The notes under the pieces were generated by a model. The model was not told the origin of the DNA and did no database searches. It was given only the letters and a program-made list of their open reading frames with translations. Below, one piece after another: positions 1-8,024 of a DNA stretch of 58,853 nucleotides (position 1 is the stretch's first letter; each line of letters opens with the position of its first letter). The position numbers were made by a program, and so were the translations under genes. The stretch spans positions 83,312 through 142,164 of the forward strand of contig JAUJNO010000006.1 of the NCBI GenBank assembly GCA_030448125.1. The letters are read 5' to 3'. The DNA is from Rubrobacteraceae bacterium. GTDB taxonomy: Bacteria > Actinomycetota > Rubrobacteria > Rubrobacterales > Rubrobacteraceae.

Positions 1-288
1 GGTCGGGACGGTGGGGGCGCCAACGGAGGTAGGGGCGGCAACGACCGGGACGGCGCCAGAGGCGGGGGAGGCAACGATGGAGGTGACGATGGAGGTGACG
101 ACGAGGACTTCATCGGGCAAAGGTCCCCCAACGATCCGGACTCTCGAAGCACCCCCGGCGGAGGCGCCGGTCAAGGTGGCCCCGCTCAAGGTGGCCCCGC
201 TCAAGATGGGTCCGGTCAGGCCGGTGGTGGTCAGGCCGGTGACGGCGGAGGCCTCTTCAACAGCGGCGGAGACCTGCCGGCGCCGTAA
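1..288 (+). CDS. C-terminal end of a Gly/Asp-rich protein (partial)
   Basis: Reading frame 1 is open from the window edge to a TAA at 286-288, giving about 95 residues. The visible part is low-complexity: runs of Gly, Asp, Asn and Arg, then Gly-Gln/Gly-Pro-Ala-Gln repeats, ending in LPAP. The DNA contains short tandem units (GGTGGCCCCGCTCAA twice around 174-203). Such a tail looks like a disordered extension, but the folded part lies outside the window, so no function can be given. A longer overlapping frame (11-568) is Thr/Pro/Ala-rich and looks like a shadow of this tail. Confidence 0.5.
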   Translation, partial: GRDGGGANGGRGGNDRDGARGGGGNDGGDDGGDDEDFIGQRSPNDPDSRSTPGGGAGQGGPAQGGPAQDGSGQAGGGQAGDGGGLFNSGGDLPAP

Positions 289-635
289 GGGTTCGGGCAT
301 TCATTCCATGATTCGACACGGGAGGCCGGCGGCGTATGATCTAACGGACGCCGAGGCCGGAGCAGGCGGCCGTCGTGTATATGATCGTCACCAGGATCCC
401 CAGGCCCTGCGTGTGGCGAGCCTGGACTTCTCGCGGTGGAAGATCACGAGGCGTCTAGCGCCCGCTACCGGCGGACCAGCGCGAGCTTCGCTTCCGGCTG
501 CTAACCGGGATTACTGCCGGTATGTCGTAGTCTTAACGTCCCAGACGCGTGTTGGTAGTTTATATTAGGCTGTGGGCGGCCTATAGTGTCGGTGGCCTAT
601 AGTTCGTGTAGACATAGAGAGGACGTGCTCGAGCG
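289..635 (+). other. Intergenic region upstream of aroC
   Basis: About 350 bases without a convincing gene. The only structure seen is a direct repeat GGCCTATAGT at 578-587 and 594-603 (16-base period), with an AT-rich TTTATATTAG just upstream (around 560). This could hold the aroC promoter or an operator, but no clear -35/-10 pair was found. No tRNA-like cloverleaf or T-run terminator was seen. Confidence 0.35.
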
Positions 636-1838
636 GTGAGGTTTGGTTTTTCTACGGCGGGGGAGTCGCACGGTCCCGGCGAGGTCACTTTGGTGCATGG
701 GGTTCCGGCGGGACTCGGACTCGTCGCCGGGGACGTCAACAGGGACCTGGCGAGGAGGCAACGGGGCTACGGGCGCGGCGGACGCCAGAAGATAGAGAAG
801 GACGAGATCGAGTTCCTCGGCGGCGTGCGCCACGGCTACACTTTGGGCTCCCCGATCGCGATGCTCGTCCGCAACCAAGACTACGCCAACTGGGAGGCCC
901 GGATGACCCCGGACCCACCCGAGGAAGGGGTCCCCCCGACCAAGAAGGTCACGCTGCCCCGCCCCGGACACGCGGATCTCGCCGGGATGCAGAAGTATGC
1001 CTTCGACGACTTGAGGAACGTTCTCGAGCGCTCCAGCGCCCGCGAGACGACCGCCCGAGTCGCCGCCGGCGGCGTGGCGAAGAAGCTCCTCGCCGCGTTC
1101 GGCATAATCGTAAACAGCGCCGTGTACCGGGTCGGGGCGGCCTCTTTCGACAAGGAGCGGGCGGCGTTGTTGGCGGCAAAGGCCGACGACTCGGAGGTGC
1201 GCTGCCCGGACGAGGAGGCCACCGAGAGGATGAAGGCCGAGATCGACGCGGCCCGCTACGCCCGGGATGCCCTGGGCGGGGAGTTCGTGGTGGTGGCGGA
1301 GGGATGTCCGCCGGGACTGGGGTCTTACGTGGATTGGCGCGACAAGCTCGACGCCAAGCTCGCCCACGCGGTCATGTCGATAAACGCCATAAAGGGCGTG
1401 GAGATCGGGCTCGGCTTCGGCGTCGCCAGCCGCCGCTCCAGCGAAGTGCAGGACGAGATCCTGCTCTCCGAGCCCGACGGCGAGTTGGTCCGCTCGAGCA
1501 ACCGCTTGGGCGGCTTCGAGGGCGGCATGACCAATGGCGAGCCCGTTGTAGTCGCCGCCGCGATGAAGCCGATCTCCACGATCGCCAAGGCCCTGCGCAC
1601 CGTGGACCTCTCGACTTACGAGCCCTCGCGCGCCTTCCGGGAGCGGGCCGACACCGCCGCCGTGCCCGCCGCGGCGGTGATCGGCGAGTCGATGGTCGCG
1701 GTCGTGCTGGCCGAGGCGTTCCTGGAGAAGTTCGGCGCCGACAATATGACCGACATCCGAGCGTCCTACGACTCCTACACCACACGCCTCCGCGACGCCT
1801 CGCGGAACGCCTCGCGGGACCCGGAGACACGGCCCTAA
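636..1838 (+). CDS. aroC: Chorismate synthase
   Basis: Cytoplasmic enzyme that turns 5-enolpyruvylshikimate-3-phosphate into chorismate using reduced FMN, the last step of the shikimate pathway. The 400-residue product begins RFGFSTAGESHG, the family signature that contains an active-site His. Further conserved stretches are present: RPGHADLAG, ERSSARETTARVAAG, and a C-terminal segment around RADTAAVPAAAVIGE. Length fits the bacterial family (360-400). The GTG start at 636 places the conserved N-terminus correctly and follows a purine-rich AGAGAGGA. It heads an aroC-aroK-aroB-aroQ cluster, 3 bases before aroK. Confidence 0.95.
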   Translation: MRFGFSTAGESHGPGEVTLVHGVPAGLGLVAGDVNRDLARRQRGYGRGGRQKIEKDEIEFLGGVRHGYTLGSPIAMLVRNQDYANWEARMTPDPPEEGVPPTKKVTLPRPGHADLAGMQKYAFDDLRNVLERSSARETTARVAAGGVAKKLLAAFGIIVNSAVYRVGAASFDKERAALLAAKADDSEVRCPDEEATERMKAEIDAARYARDALGGEFVVVAEGCPPGLGSYVDWRDKLDAKLAHAVMSINAIKGVEIGLGFGVASRRSSEVQDEILLSEPDGELVRSSNRLGGFEGGMTNGEPVVVAAAMKPISTIAKALRTVDLSTYEPSRAFRERADTAAVPAAAVIGESMVAVVLAEAFLEKFGADNMTDIRASYDSYTTRLRDASRNASRDPETRP

Positions 1839-1841
1839 ACC

Positions 1842-2345
1842 TTGAAGGGGCCATTGGCCATAGTCGGGTACATGGGCAGCGGCAAGAGCACCGTGGGCCG
1901 CATCGTGGCCGAGGAACTAGGGTGGACGCTCGTCGACCTCGACGAGGCCGTGGCCGAGAGGATGGAGGCCTCGATCCCGGAGATCTTCGAATCCTCCGGC
2001 GAACCCCGCTTCCGCGCCCTCGAGCGCCGGGAGCTCCTCGGCGCCCTTGACGGGCCCCGCGAGAGCGTCGTCGCCTGCGGCGGCGGCGTGGTGATAGACC
2101 CCCGCAACCGAACCCGGCTCGTGGAGGTCCCAACCGTGTTCCTGTGGGAGGACGCCGACGTCCTCTATCGGAGGACCCGCGGCCCCGAACGTCCACTGCG
2201 GGGCACCAATTTCGAGGACTTCTCCCGCCGGTACGCCGAGCGTCTCCCCTACTACCTGGAGGTCGCCGCGCTCCAGATAGAGCCCAGAAACCGCCCGCCC
2301 CGCCGCGTCGCCGACGAGATCCTCGAATGGGTTTACAGCGAATGA
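1842..2345 (+). CDS. aroK: Shikimate kinase
   Basis: Phosphorylates shikimate at the 3-OH with ATP. The 167-residue protein shows a P-loop GYMGSGKST near residues 9-17, a DLD motif near residue 31 (shikimate/Mg contact), a CGGGVV loop near residue 79, and a lid-region arginine in RRTRGPERPLL-like sequence around residues 108-118. Length matches the family. The start is TTG at 1842, three bases after aroC; its stop overlaps the aroB ATG (ATGA), so translation is probably coupled. Confidence 0.95.
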   Translation: MKGPLAIVGYMGSGKSTVGRIVAEELGWTLVDLDEAVAERMEASIPEIFESSGEPRFRALERRELLGALDGPRESVVACGGGVVIDPRNRTRLVEVPTVFLWEDADVLYRRTRGPERPLRGTNFEDFSRRYAERLPYYLEVAALQIEPRNRPPRRVADEILEWVYSE

Positions 2346-3430
2346 AAGCTAGCGTGACCGTCGAGGCGACGACGCCTTACGAGGTCCGCGTCGAGCCGGC
2401 CCTGGACCTAGAGACCGCCGTCTCCGCCGCCCTATCACCCGGAACCGCCGTCCTCCTGACCGACTCGAACGTGGGCCCGCTCCACGCCCCCGCCGTGACC
2501 CACGCGCTCGAGAGGGCCGGGTGGACCGTAGCTGACGTGGTCACGGTTCCCGCCGGAGAGCCCTCGAAGAGCCTCTCGGTCTACGAAGGAGTGATCCGCA
2601 CCCTCGCCCGAGCCGGGCTGCCCCGGAGCGGGACGCTCTTCGCGCTCGGGGGCGGGGTGGTGGGCGACCTGGGGGGCTTCGTCGCGAGCAGCTACATGCG
2701 AGGCGTAGCCCTCGTCCAACTGCCGACCTCCCTGCTCGCGATGGTGGACAGTTCCGTCGGAGGCAAGGTCGGCCTCGATCTCCCCGAGGGCAAAAACCTC
2801 GTCGGCGCCTTTCTGCAACCCCGCCTCGTCGCGGCGAACCTCGACTGGCTCGATACCCTACCCTCCCGCGAGGTCTCGCACGGCCTCGCCGAGGTCGTCA
2901 AGATGGGCCTCCTCACCGGCGGAGAGTTCTTCGAGGACCTGAGGAGGAACCTGGCGGCCGCGAGGGCCAAAGACGCGCAAGCCCTACAAGCCCTCATCCT
3001 GCACTCCGTTCGCGCTAAAGCCGCCGTGGTCACTCAGGACGAGCGCGAGGGCGGCCTGCGCGCCATCCTCAACTACGGTCACACCATCGGCCACGGCCTG
3101 GAAGCCGCCGCAGGCTACGACCTCCCCCACGGCGAGGCCGTAGCCGCCGGGATGCTCGCCGCGGCCCGCCTCTCCCATGAGAAGTCCGGCACCGACCTGC
3201 TCGAGGTTCACGAGGACCTCCTCCGCGCCGCCGGCCTGCCGCGAAGAGTCCCCGCCGTAGACGTCGAATCGGTCCTCGTGGCGATGGGCCGTGACAAAAA
3301 GCGCCGCGGCTCGGACCGCGCCGGGGAGTACCGCTTCGTCCTCCTGAGAGACGTGGGCTACCCCGAGCGGGACGTGCCGGTAGGCGTCGATGAGGCCCGC
3401 CGGGCAGTAGGAGCAGTCCTTGGCCCCTAA
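2342..3430 (+). CDS. aroB: 3-dehydroquinate synthase
   Basis: Converts DAHP to 3-dehydroquinate; NAD- and metal-dependent. The 362-residue product has the NAD-binding loop GGGVVGDLGGF, the metal/substrate block SYMRG...VQLPTSLLAMVDSSVGGK, and metal-ligand histidines in LNYGHTIGHGLEA and HGEAVAAGM. The frame is open further upstream, but the ATG at 2342, overlapping the aroK stop as ATGA, gives the normal family length and N-terminus (MKASVTVEA). Its C-terminus overlaps aroQ by 11 bases. Confidence 0.95.
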   Translation: MKASVTVEATTPYEVRVEPALDLETAVSAALSPGTAVLLTDSNVGPLHAPAVTHALERAGWTVADVVTVPAGEPSKSLSVYEGVIRTLARAGLPRSGTLFALGGGVVGDLGGFVASSYMRGVALVQLPTSLLAMVDSSVGGKVGLDLPEGKNLVGAFLQPRLVAANLDWLDTLPSREVSHGLAEVVKMGLLTGGEFFEDLRRNLAAARAKDAQALQALILHSVRAKAAVVTQDEREGGLRAILNYGHTIGHGLEAAAGYDLPHGEAVAAGMLAAARLSHEKSGTDLLEVHEDLLRAAGLPRRVPAVDVESVLVAMGRDKKRRGSDRAGEYRFVLLRDVGYPERDVPVGVDEARRAVGAVLGP

Positions 3431-3854
3431 AGTCTTCGTCCTCAACGGCGTCAACCTCGGAACGCTCGGGCAGCGGCGGCCGGAGGTCTACGGAACTCTA
3501 ACCCTGAACGATATAGAGAAGATTCTGCTTAGCGAGTTTCCGGGGGTGGAGTTCGAGTTTAGACAGACGGATCACGAAGGAGAGATGGTCGGCTTTATCC
3601 GGGAGGCGGCGGAGTCGGCCGGGCTTGCCATAAACCCCGGTGCCTGGACCCATTACTCCTACGCCCTCCACGACGCCCTGGAGGCGGTGAGTGTACCGAA
3701 GGTAGAGGTTCACCTCTCGAACGTTCACGCGAGAGAGGAGTGGCGCCGTCGTTCGGTCGTGTCGCCAGCGGTCGATGCGGTCGTTGCCGGGATGGGCGCG
3801 TACGGTTACCGGGCCGCCGTCGCTTACGTTCTGTCGCGGCGCGGTGGACGGTGA
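3420..3854 (+). CDS. aroQ: Type II 3-dehydroquinate dehydratase
   Basis: Small (144-residue) dodecameric-type dehydroquinase that forms 3-dehydroshikimate. Family features seen: NGVNLGTLGQRRPEVYG at the N-terminus, with the flexible-lid Arg and catalytic Tyr; INPGAWTHYSYALHDAL in the middle; VHLSNVHAREEWR with the catalytic His; and GMGAYGYR near the end. The TTG start at 3420 lies inside the end of aroB. Class II type, unrelated in fold to AroD. Together with aroC, K and B it covers most of the pathway; aroA lies about 12 kb downstream. Confidence 0.95.
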   Translation: MAPKVFVLNGVNLGTLGQRRPEVYGTLTLNDIEKILLSEFPGVEFEFRQTDHEGEMVGFIREAAESAGLAINPGAWTHYSYALHDALEAVSVPKVEVHLSNVHAREEWRRRSVVSPAVDAVVAGMGAYGYRAAVAYVLSRRGGR

Positions 3855-4262
3855 GCAAGCCTGTGGCGGAGGGCGGGTGCCGGTGTGGGGCTACTATAGG
3901 GGTGCGGGCGCACGGGCCCTGCCGGCGTGATCTACTGCCATTGCCGCGATTGTCGGAGATCGAGCGGTGCTCCCGTCTCGCTCTTCGTCAGGTACCGGAC
4001 CGAGCAGGTGGAGACCAAGTGGGGAGCGCCGAAGGTTTACTCTTCATCGCCTGGCGTCAGCCGGTCCTTCTGCGGAGATTGCGGGGCGCCGCTTTCGTAC
4101 GAAGACGAGCGGTTGCCGGGGGAGATCTACGTCCCGGTGTGGGTCTTTGACGAGCCGGAAGAGTTCGAGCCGGAGATGCACGGCTGAATCTCTCAGAGGC
4201 TCGGATGGCTCGACCTACGCGACGATCTGCCGCGCTACCAGGAGAGCAGCAAACCCCGGTAA
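3851..4262 (+). pseudogene. GFA-family (DUF636) zinc protein, broken by a frameshift and a stop
   Basis: A GTG at 3851 overlapping the aroQ stop opens MSKPVAEGGCRCGAT, the N-terminal Cys motif of the GFA/CENP-V fold. The rest of the family, VIYCHCRDCRRSSGAP and FCGDCGAPLSY, follows in a different frame from about 3927. Removing one base near 3920 would join them as HGPAGVIYCHC. The second frame meets TGA at 4185-4187 where the family has a Trp-containing stretch. Reading through it gives ISQRLGWLDLRDDLPRY, a typical GFA C-terminus, up to TAA at 4260-4262. Two independent lesions argue for a real pseudogene rather than one sequencing error. Function of the intact family is uncertain (zinc-binding, formaldehyde/glutathione-related). 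Confidence 0.75.
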
Positions 4263-4370
4263 CCTCCGCAGGTGTCGCGCGGGAGGGGAGGCGGGATCGC
4301 AACGAATCTGTGCAATAATATCGTGGCGTTTTGGGAGCAAGACTTGTATTATCGAGGAGCGATCGCGGGA

Positions 4371-4928
4371 ATGATCTCTACGAACCAGTTCAGGAACGGC
4401 GCGGCCATCCGGGTGGACGGCAAGCGCTTCACCATCATGTACTTTCAGCACGTAAAGCCGGGCAAGGGCGGGGCCTTTGTCAGGACGCGCCTGAGAAACC
4501 TCGACACGGGGGCCGTGGTCGAGAAGACCTTCCGGGCAGGTGAAAAGGTCGAGGGCGTGAGGACCGAGTCGCGGCCGATGCAGTTCCTCTACCGCGACGG
4601 GGACCTCTTCTACTTCATGGACTCGGAGACCTACGAGCAGGTGGCCATCCCCGTCGAGGTTCTCGGCGAGTCGGCGGGCTTCATCGTCCCGAACGGCGAG
4701 GTGAAGGTGCTCTCGGCGGACGGGGAGGTTGTGAGCGTCGAGCCCCCGGCGCACGTGGACCTCGAGGTGGCCCAGACCGATCCGGGTCTCAAGGGCGACA
4801 CGGCGACCGGCGGCTCGAAGCCCGCCACGCTCGAGACCGGGCTCGTGGTGCAGGTGCCGCTCTTCGTGAACGTCGGCGAGAGGGTGCGGGTAGACACGCG
4901 CTCCAACGAGTACCTGACGAGGGTTTAG
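4371..4928 (+). CDS. efp: Translation elongation factor P
   Basis: Relieves ribosome stalling at polyproline stretches by entering between the P and E sites. The 185-residue protein has the N-terminal KOW-like domain with the tip loop KPGKGGAF (the usual modified Lys), a central OB domain and a C-terminal OB domain with the signature containing [14 protein letters not shown]. The frame is open 99 bases further upstream, but ATG at 4371 ([10 protein letters not shown]) gives the normal length and follows a GAGG-rich stretch. An AT-rich GTATTATCG lies just upstream and may be part of a promoter. It is 7 bases from nusB. Confidence 0.95.
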   Translation: MISTNQFRNGAAIRVDGKRFTIMYFQHVKPGKGGAFVRTRLRNLDTGAVVEKTFRAGEKVEGVRTESRPMQFLYRDGDLFYFMDSETYEQVAIPVEVLGESAGFIVPNGEVKVLSADGEVVSVEPPAHVDLEVAQTDPGLKGDTATGGSKPATLETGLVVQVPLFVNVGERVRVDTRSNEYLTRV

Positions 4929-4935
4929 GGGTTCC

Positions 4936-5370
4936 TTGAGCAGCCGGCGCACGGCCCGCAAGAACGCCTTTCTGATGCTCTACCAGGGCGACGTCACCGG
5001 GCGGACCGTAAGCGAGGTCCTGGAGTGCTGGCGCTCGTGCCGGGGTGAGGTCGACGCGCACGCGCTTAACCTCGTGCGCGGAGTGGAGCGAGAGCGCGAA
5101 GCCCTGGACGAGCGGCTCGGCGAGGTCGCCGTTGGCTGGCCGGTTCACAGGATGAGCGTGGTGGATCGCGCGATCCTGCGCCTCGCGCTCTACGAGATGC
5201 TCCACGTCGAGGACGTGCCCGCCGAGGTTGCCACGGGCGAGGCCATGGAGCTCGCCAAGGGCTTCTCGAGCGACGAGGCGCCCCAGTTCGTCGGCGGCGT
5301 CCTGCGGGGGGCGAAAGAGGCCTGGCTCGGCGAGACCGAACGCCACGACCGGCGGGTCGAGCATGGGTAA
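4936..5370 (+). CDS. nusB: Transcription antitermination factor NusB
   Basis: All-helical RNA-binding protein that works with NusA/NusE in rRNA antitermination. The 144-residue product starts SSRRTARKNAFLMLYQGD (the family's RxxAR...LYQ) and has the conserved block VDRAILRLALYEML. TTG start at 4936, 7 bases after efp. The last codons overlap the prenyl synthase start by 8 bases. efp-nusB adjacency is common in Gram-positive genomes. Confidence 0.92.
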   Translation: MSSRRTARKNAFLMLYQGDVTGRTVSEVLECWRSCRGEVDAHALNLVRGVEREREALDERLGEVAVGWPVHRMSVVDRAILRLALYEMLHVEDVPAEVATGEAMELAKGFSSDEAPQFVGGVLRGAKEAWLGETERHDRRVEHG

Positions 5371-6295
5371 GAGGTTCGACGGGGCGCAAAGCGCTTCGCG
5401 AAGCGCTCCGCGAAGCGCCGGGCGCTGGGAGGAGCACCGGGCGCGGTTCGAGGCGTACCTTGAGGGGTTGGTGTTCTCGGAGGAGCCGCGTCTCGAGACG
5501 CTGGTCGAGGCGATGCGCTACTCGATGCTCGGCGGGGGCAAGAGGGTGCGTCCGACTCTGTGCATGGAGGTCGCGGAGGTCTTCGGGGCGGAGCCCGGGC
5601 TCGTGTTGCCTTCGGCCGCGGCCATAGAGCTTATCCACACGTACTCTCTAATCCACGACGACCTGCCGGCGATGGATGACGACGACTTCCGGCGGGGTAG
5701 GCCGACCGTCCACAAGAAGTACGGCGAGGCGATGGCGATCCTCGCGGGCGACGCCTTTTTCGGGGAGTCGTTGACGCTCATCACCGTCTATCAGGAGGGC
5801 TCCTCCGAACAGGTCCTGGAGGTCGTGCGCGAGCTCGCCGGCTCTACCGGGGTAAACGGGATGGTCGGAGGACAGGTCATCGACATGGACCAGACCGGGG
5901 TTGGAGGCGCCGCGGACCCCGAAACGCTCCGTATGATCCACATCTACAAGACCGGCGCGCTCATAAAGAGCAGCGCGAGGATAGGCGCGATCCTGGCGGG
6001 GGCCGGGGAGGACGAGCAGGCCGCCGTCTCGGAGTACGCGATGGAGATGGGCCTGTGTTTCCAGATCGTGGACGACGTCCTGAACGCCACCTCGACGCGG
6101 GAAGCCCTGGGCAAGAGCGCCGGGAGCGACGCCGAGCAGGGCAAGGCCACCTTCGTCGGGGTCTACGGCCTCGACGGAGCGAAGCGGGAGGCGGACGAGG
6201 CCGCCGAAAAGGCGCTCCGGGCCCTCTCGACGGTCGACGGCGACACCTCGGGTCTCGAAGAGCTGGCGCTCTTCGTCCGCCACCGGGCCAACTAG
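5363..6295 (+). CDS. ispA: Polyprenyl (farnesyl/geranylgeranyl) diphosphate synthase
   Basis: Condenses isopentenyl diphosphate with allylic diphosphates to make isoprenoid precursors. The 310-residue protein has GGGKRVRPTL, the first Asp-rich motif DDLPAMDDDDFRRG, GDAFF, the GGQVIDM block and the second Asp-rich motif QIVDDVLN. The ATG at 5363 inside nusB was chosen; the longer upstream frame has no family match. Chain length cannot be judged firmly from sequence, so the ispA name is by family. The N-terminal linker (residues about 9-20, SASRSAPRSAGR) is encoded by a GC-rich palindrome. In many genomes dxs sits beside this gene; here tlyA follows directly. Confidence 0.88.
   Translation: MGKRFDGAQSASRSAPRSAGRWEEHRARFEAYLEGLVFSEEPRLETLVEAMRYSMLGGGKRVRPTLCMEVAEVFGAEPGLVLPSAAAIELIHTYSLIHDDLPAMDDDDFRRGRPTVHKKYGEAMAILAGDAFFGESLTLITVYQEGSSEQVLEVVRELAGSTGVNGMVGGQVIDMDQTGVGGAADPETLRMIHIYKTGALIKSSARIGAILAGAGEDEQAAVSEYAMEMGLCFQIVDDVLNATSTREALGKSAGSDAEQGKATFVGVYGLDGAKREADEAAEKALRALSTVDGDTSGLEELALFVRHRAN
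5391..5406. repeat. Perfect 16-base palindrome in the prenyl synthase gene
   Basis: GCGCTTCGCGAAGCGC is fully self-complementary. It is followed at once by a second GCGAAGCGC unit (5410-5418). It lies in frame within the non-conserved N-terminal linker, so it adds residues without touching the fold. It resembles the other in-frame hairpins in this window. Confidence 0.75.
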
Positions 6296-6311
6296 CGGCC
6301 CCGCCCGATCG

Positions 6312-7184
6312 ATGAAAAGGACGGAGGAGGCTCCCGGATTGTCACCAGACGCCTCGCGGCTCCCGCGCTCGCGAGGAAGCGCCCCACGCAAAGCCTTGCC
6401 GCGGCTCGACGCCCTGCTCGTCGAGAGGGGCCTCGCGGAGAGCCGGGCGCGGGCGCAGGCCTTCGTCATGGCCGGCGCCGTGCGGGTTGACGGCGAGGTC
6501 GTGACCAAGGCGGGATCCCGCGTCGCGCCGGCCTCCGAAGTGATCGTCCAGACGCCCCGCGCAAGCTCGTTTGTCTCCCGGGCCGGGGAGAAGCTCGACC
6601 ACGCTTTGGACACCTTCGGGATGGAGGTCGAGGGCCGGGATTGCCTGGACGCGGGGGCATCCACGGGCGGCTTCACGGACGTTCTGCTCAGGCGGGGAGC
6701 GCGACGGGTCGTGGCTGTGGACGTCGGCTACGGCCAGCTCGACTGGTCCTTGAGGCAAGACCCGCGCGTCGTGGTGATGGAGCGGACGAACGTGCGCTAT
6801 CTTTCGGGTGAGAACCTGCCTCTAGCGCCGGAGCTCCTCGTCGCCGACCTGTCCTTTATCTCGCTCGCGGTCGCGCTCGGGAACCTCCTCTCGACGGCGC
6901 CCTCTATCGAGGAGGCGGTGGTGCTCGTCAAGCCGCAGTTCGAGGCCGGACCAGAGCACGTGGGACGCGGCGGGCTCGTGCGAGACACGGCGGTGCGCGT
7001 GGCTGTGGTCCGTGGCGTGGCGGAAGCGTTCGAACGCTCAGGCTTTGGGGCCGCGGGAGTGACGCGCTCGCCGGTAGCCGGTAGGCGGGCGGGGAACGTG
7101 GAGTATCCCATGCGGCTCCTGCGGGGTGCCAGGGCCACGCTCGACGAGGGGAGCATCCTGGCGGCGGTGGGGGACGAGCTTTGA
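6312..7184 (+). CDS. tlyA: TlyA-type S4-domain rRNA 2'-O-methyltransferase / hemolysin-like
   Basis: The 290-residue protein has an S4 RNA-binding domain after a 30-residue basic leader (LPRLDALLVERGLAESRARAQ to VVTKAG), then an FtsJ/RrmJ-like methyltransferase domain: SAM site LDAGASTGGFTDVLL, then VDVGYGQL, LLVADLSFISL and VLVKPQFEAG. TlyA enzymes 2'-O-methylate 16S/23S rRNA and affect capreomycin susceptibility; activity here is inferred. The ATG at 6312 has only a weak ribosome site. The stop overlaps the nadK TTG. tlyA-nadK-recN is a conserved order in Gram-positive bacteria. Confidence 0.93.
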   Translation: MKRTEEAPGLSPDASRLPRSRGSAPRKALPRLDALLVERGLAESRARAQAFVMAGAVRVDGEVVTKAGSRVAPASEVIVQTPRASSFVSRAGEKLDHALDTFGMEVEGRDCLDAGASTGGFTDVLLRRGARRVVAVDVGYGQLDWSLRQDPRVVVMERTNVRYLSGENLPLAPELLVADLSFISLAVALGNLLSTAPSIEEAVVLVKPQFEAGPEHVGRGGLVRDTAVRVAVVRGVAEAFERSGFGAAGVTRSPVAGRRAGNVEYPMRLLRGARATLDEGSILAAVGDEL

Positions 7185-7996
7185 GCGAGGCACCGGAGAC
7201 GATACGGCGGGTCGGTATCGTCGCCAACCCCAAGGTGGACGACGGGCATTCAGAGCGGCTCGTCGAGATCCTGGGGGAGCGGGGGGTCGAGGTCGAGCGG
7301 CTCACGGAGCCCACGGGGACCCCCACGGGGGATCGGGATGGGAATCTCGACCTCGTCTTCGTGCTCGGTGGGGATGGGACTATGCTCAGGGCCTCGCGCA
7401 TGTACCCGGGGCGGGTGCTGCTCGGGGTCAACCTCGGCACGGTCGGATTCATGAGCGGGATGCGCCCCGAGGATTTGGACTCGGGGGTGGAGAAGGTCCT
7501 CGACGGCGCGCTACACGTCCAGGAGTACCGGATGCTCGAGATCAGGATGGAGGGCGAAGACGAGGTTCGCACGGCCATAAACGACGCGGTGCTCCTCAAG
7601 GAGAGGCCGCACCAGATCGCCTCGGTAGACGTAGCCGTAAACGGGGAAGACCTCGTCTCCTACCAGTGCGACGGCCTGATCGCGGCCACCCCTCTGGGCT
7701 CTACGGCCTACGCCCTCTCGGCGGGGGGACCCCTGATCTCCGGCGACGTGGCCTGCTTCGTTATAGTCCCGATTGCCCCGCACTCGCTGGTGAGCCGCCC
7801 GCTGGTCCTGGGCGGGGAGCAGGTCGTGGAGCTCAGGATCAAGGAGCGTAACGCGCTGCTCTCTTTGGACGGCGGCGACCCCGAGCAGATACCCGCCGGC
7901 GAGCATCTCTCGGTGGGGCTCTCGCACGAAAGCGTTAGAATAGGCAGGACCGACGAGTGGACCTGGTGGCGGGCCGTGCGGAGGACCTTTTTGTAG
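7181..7996 (+). CDS. nadK: NAD kinase
   Basis: Makes NADP from NAD with ATP or polyphosphate. The 271-residue product contains the hallmark GGDGT (near residue 65, in VFVLGGDGTMLRASR), NDAVL for substrate contact, and the C-terminal core beginning GLIAATPLGSTAYALSAGG with PIAPHSL. TTG start at 7181 overlaps the tlyA stop (TTGA). A clean GGAGG-type ribosome site precedes the next gene, recN, 28 bases on. Confidence 0.95.
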   Translation: MSEAPETIRRVGIVANPKVDDGHSERLVEILGERGVEVERLTEPTGTPTGDRDGNLDLVFVLGGDGTMLRASRMYPGRVLLGVNLGTVGFMSGMRPEDLDSGVEKVLDGALHVQEYRMLEIRMEGEDEVRTAINDAVLLKERPHQIASVDVAVNGEDLVSYQCDGLIAATPLGSTAYALSAGGPLISGDVACFVIVPIAPHSLVSRPLVLGGEQVVELRIKERNALLSLDGGDPEQIPAGEHLSVGLSHESVRIGRTDEWTWWRAVRRTFL

Positions 7997-8024
7997 GACC
8001 TCGGAAGGAGGGCTTGGAGGAGCA

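Noticed and set aside
289..635. tRNA or small RNA gene upstream of aroC
   Set aside because: No cloverleaf, CCA end or terminator could be made out by eye.
4345..4351. GTATTAT before efp as a switch-linked copy
   Set aside because: The sequence is already G-rich on its left, with no switch; it may be an ordinary promoter element.
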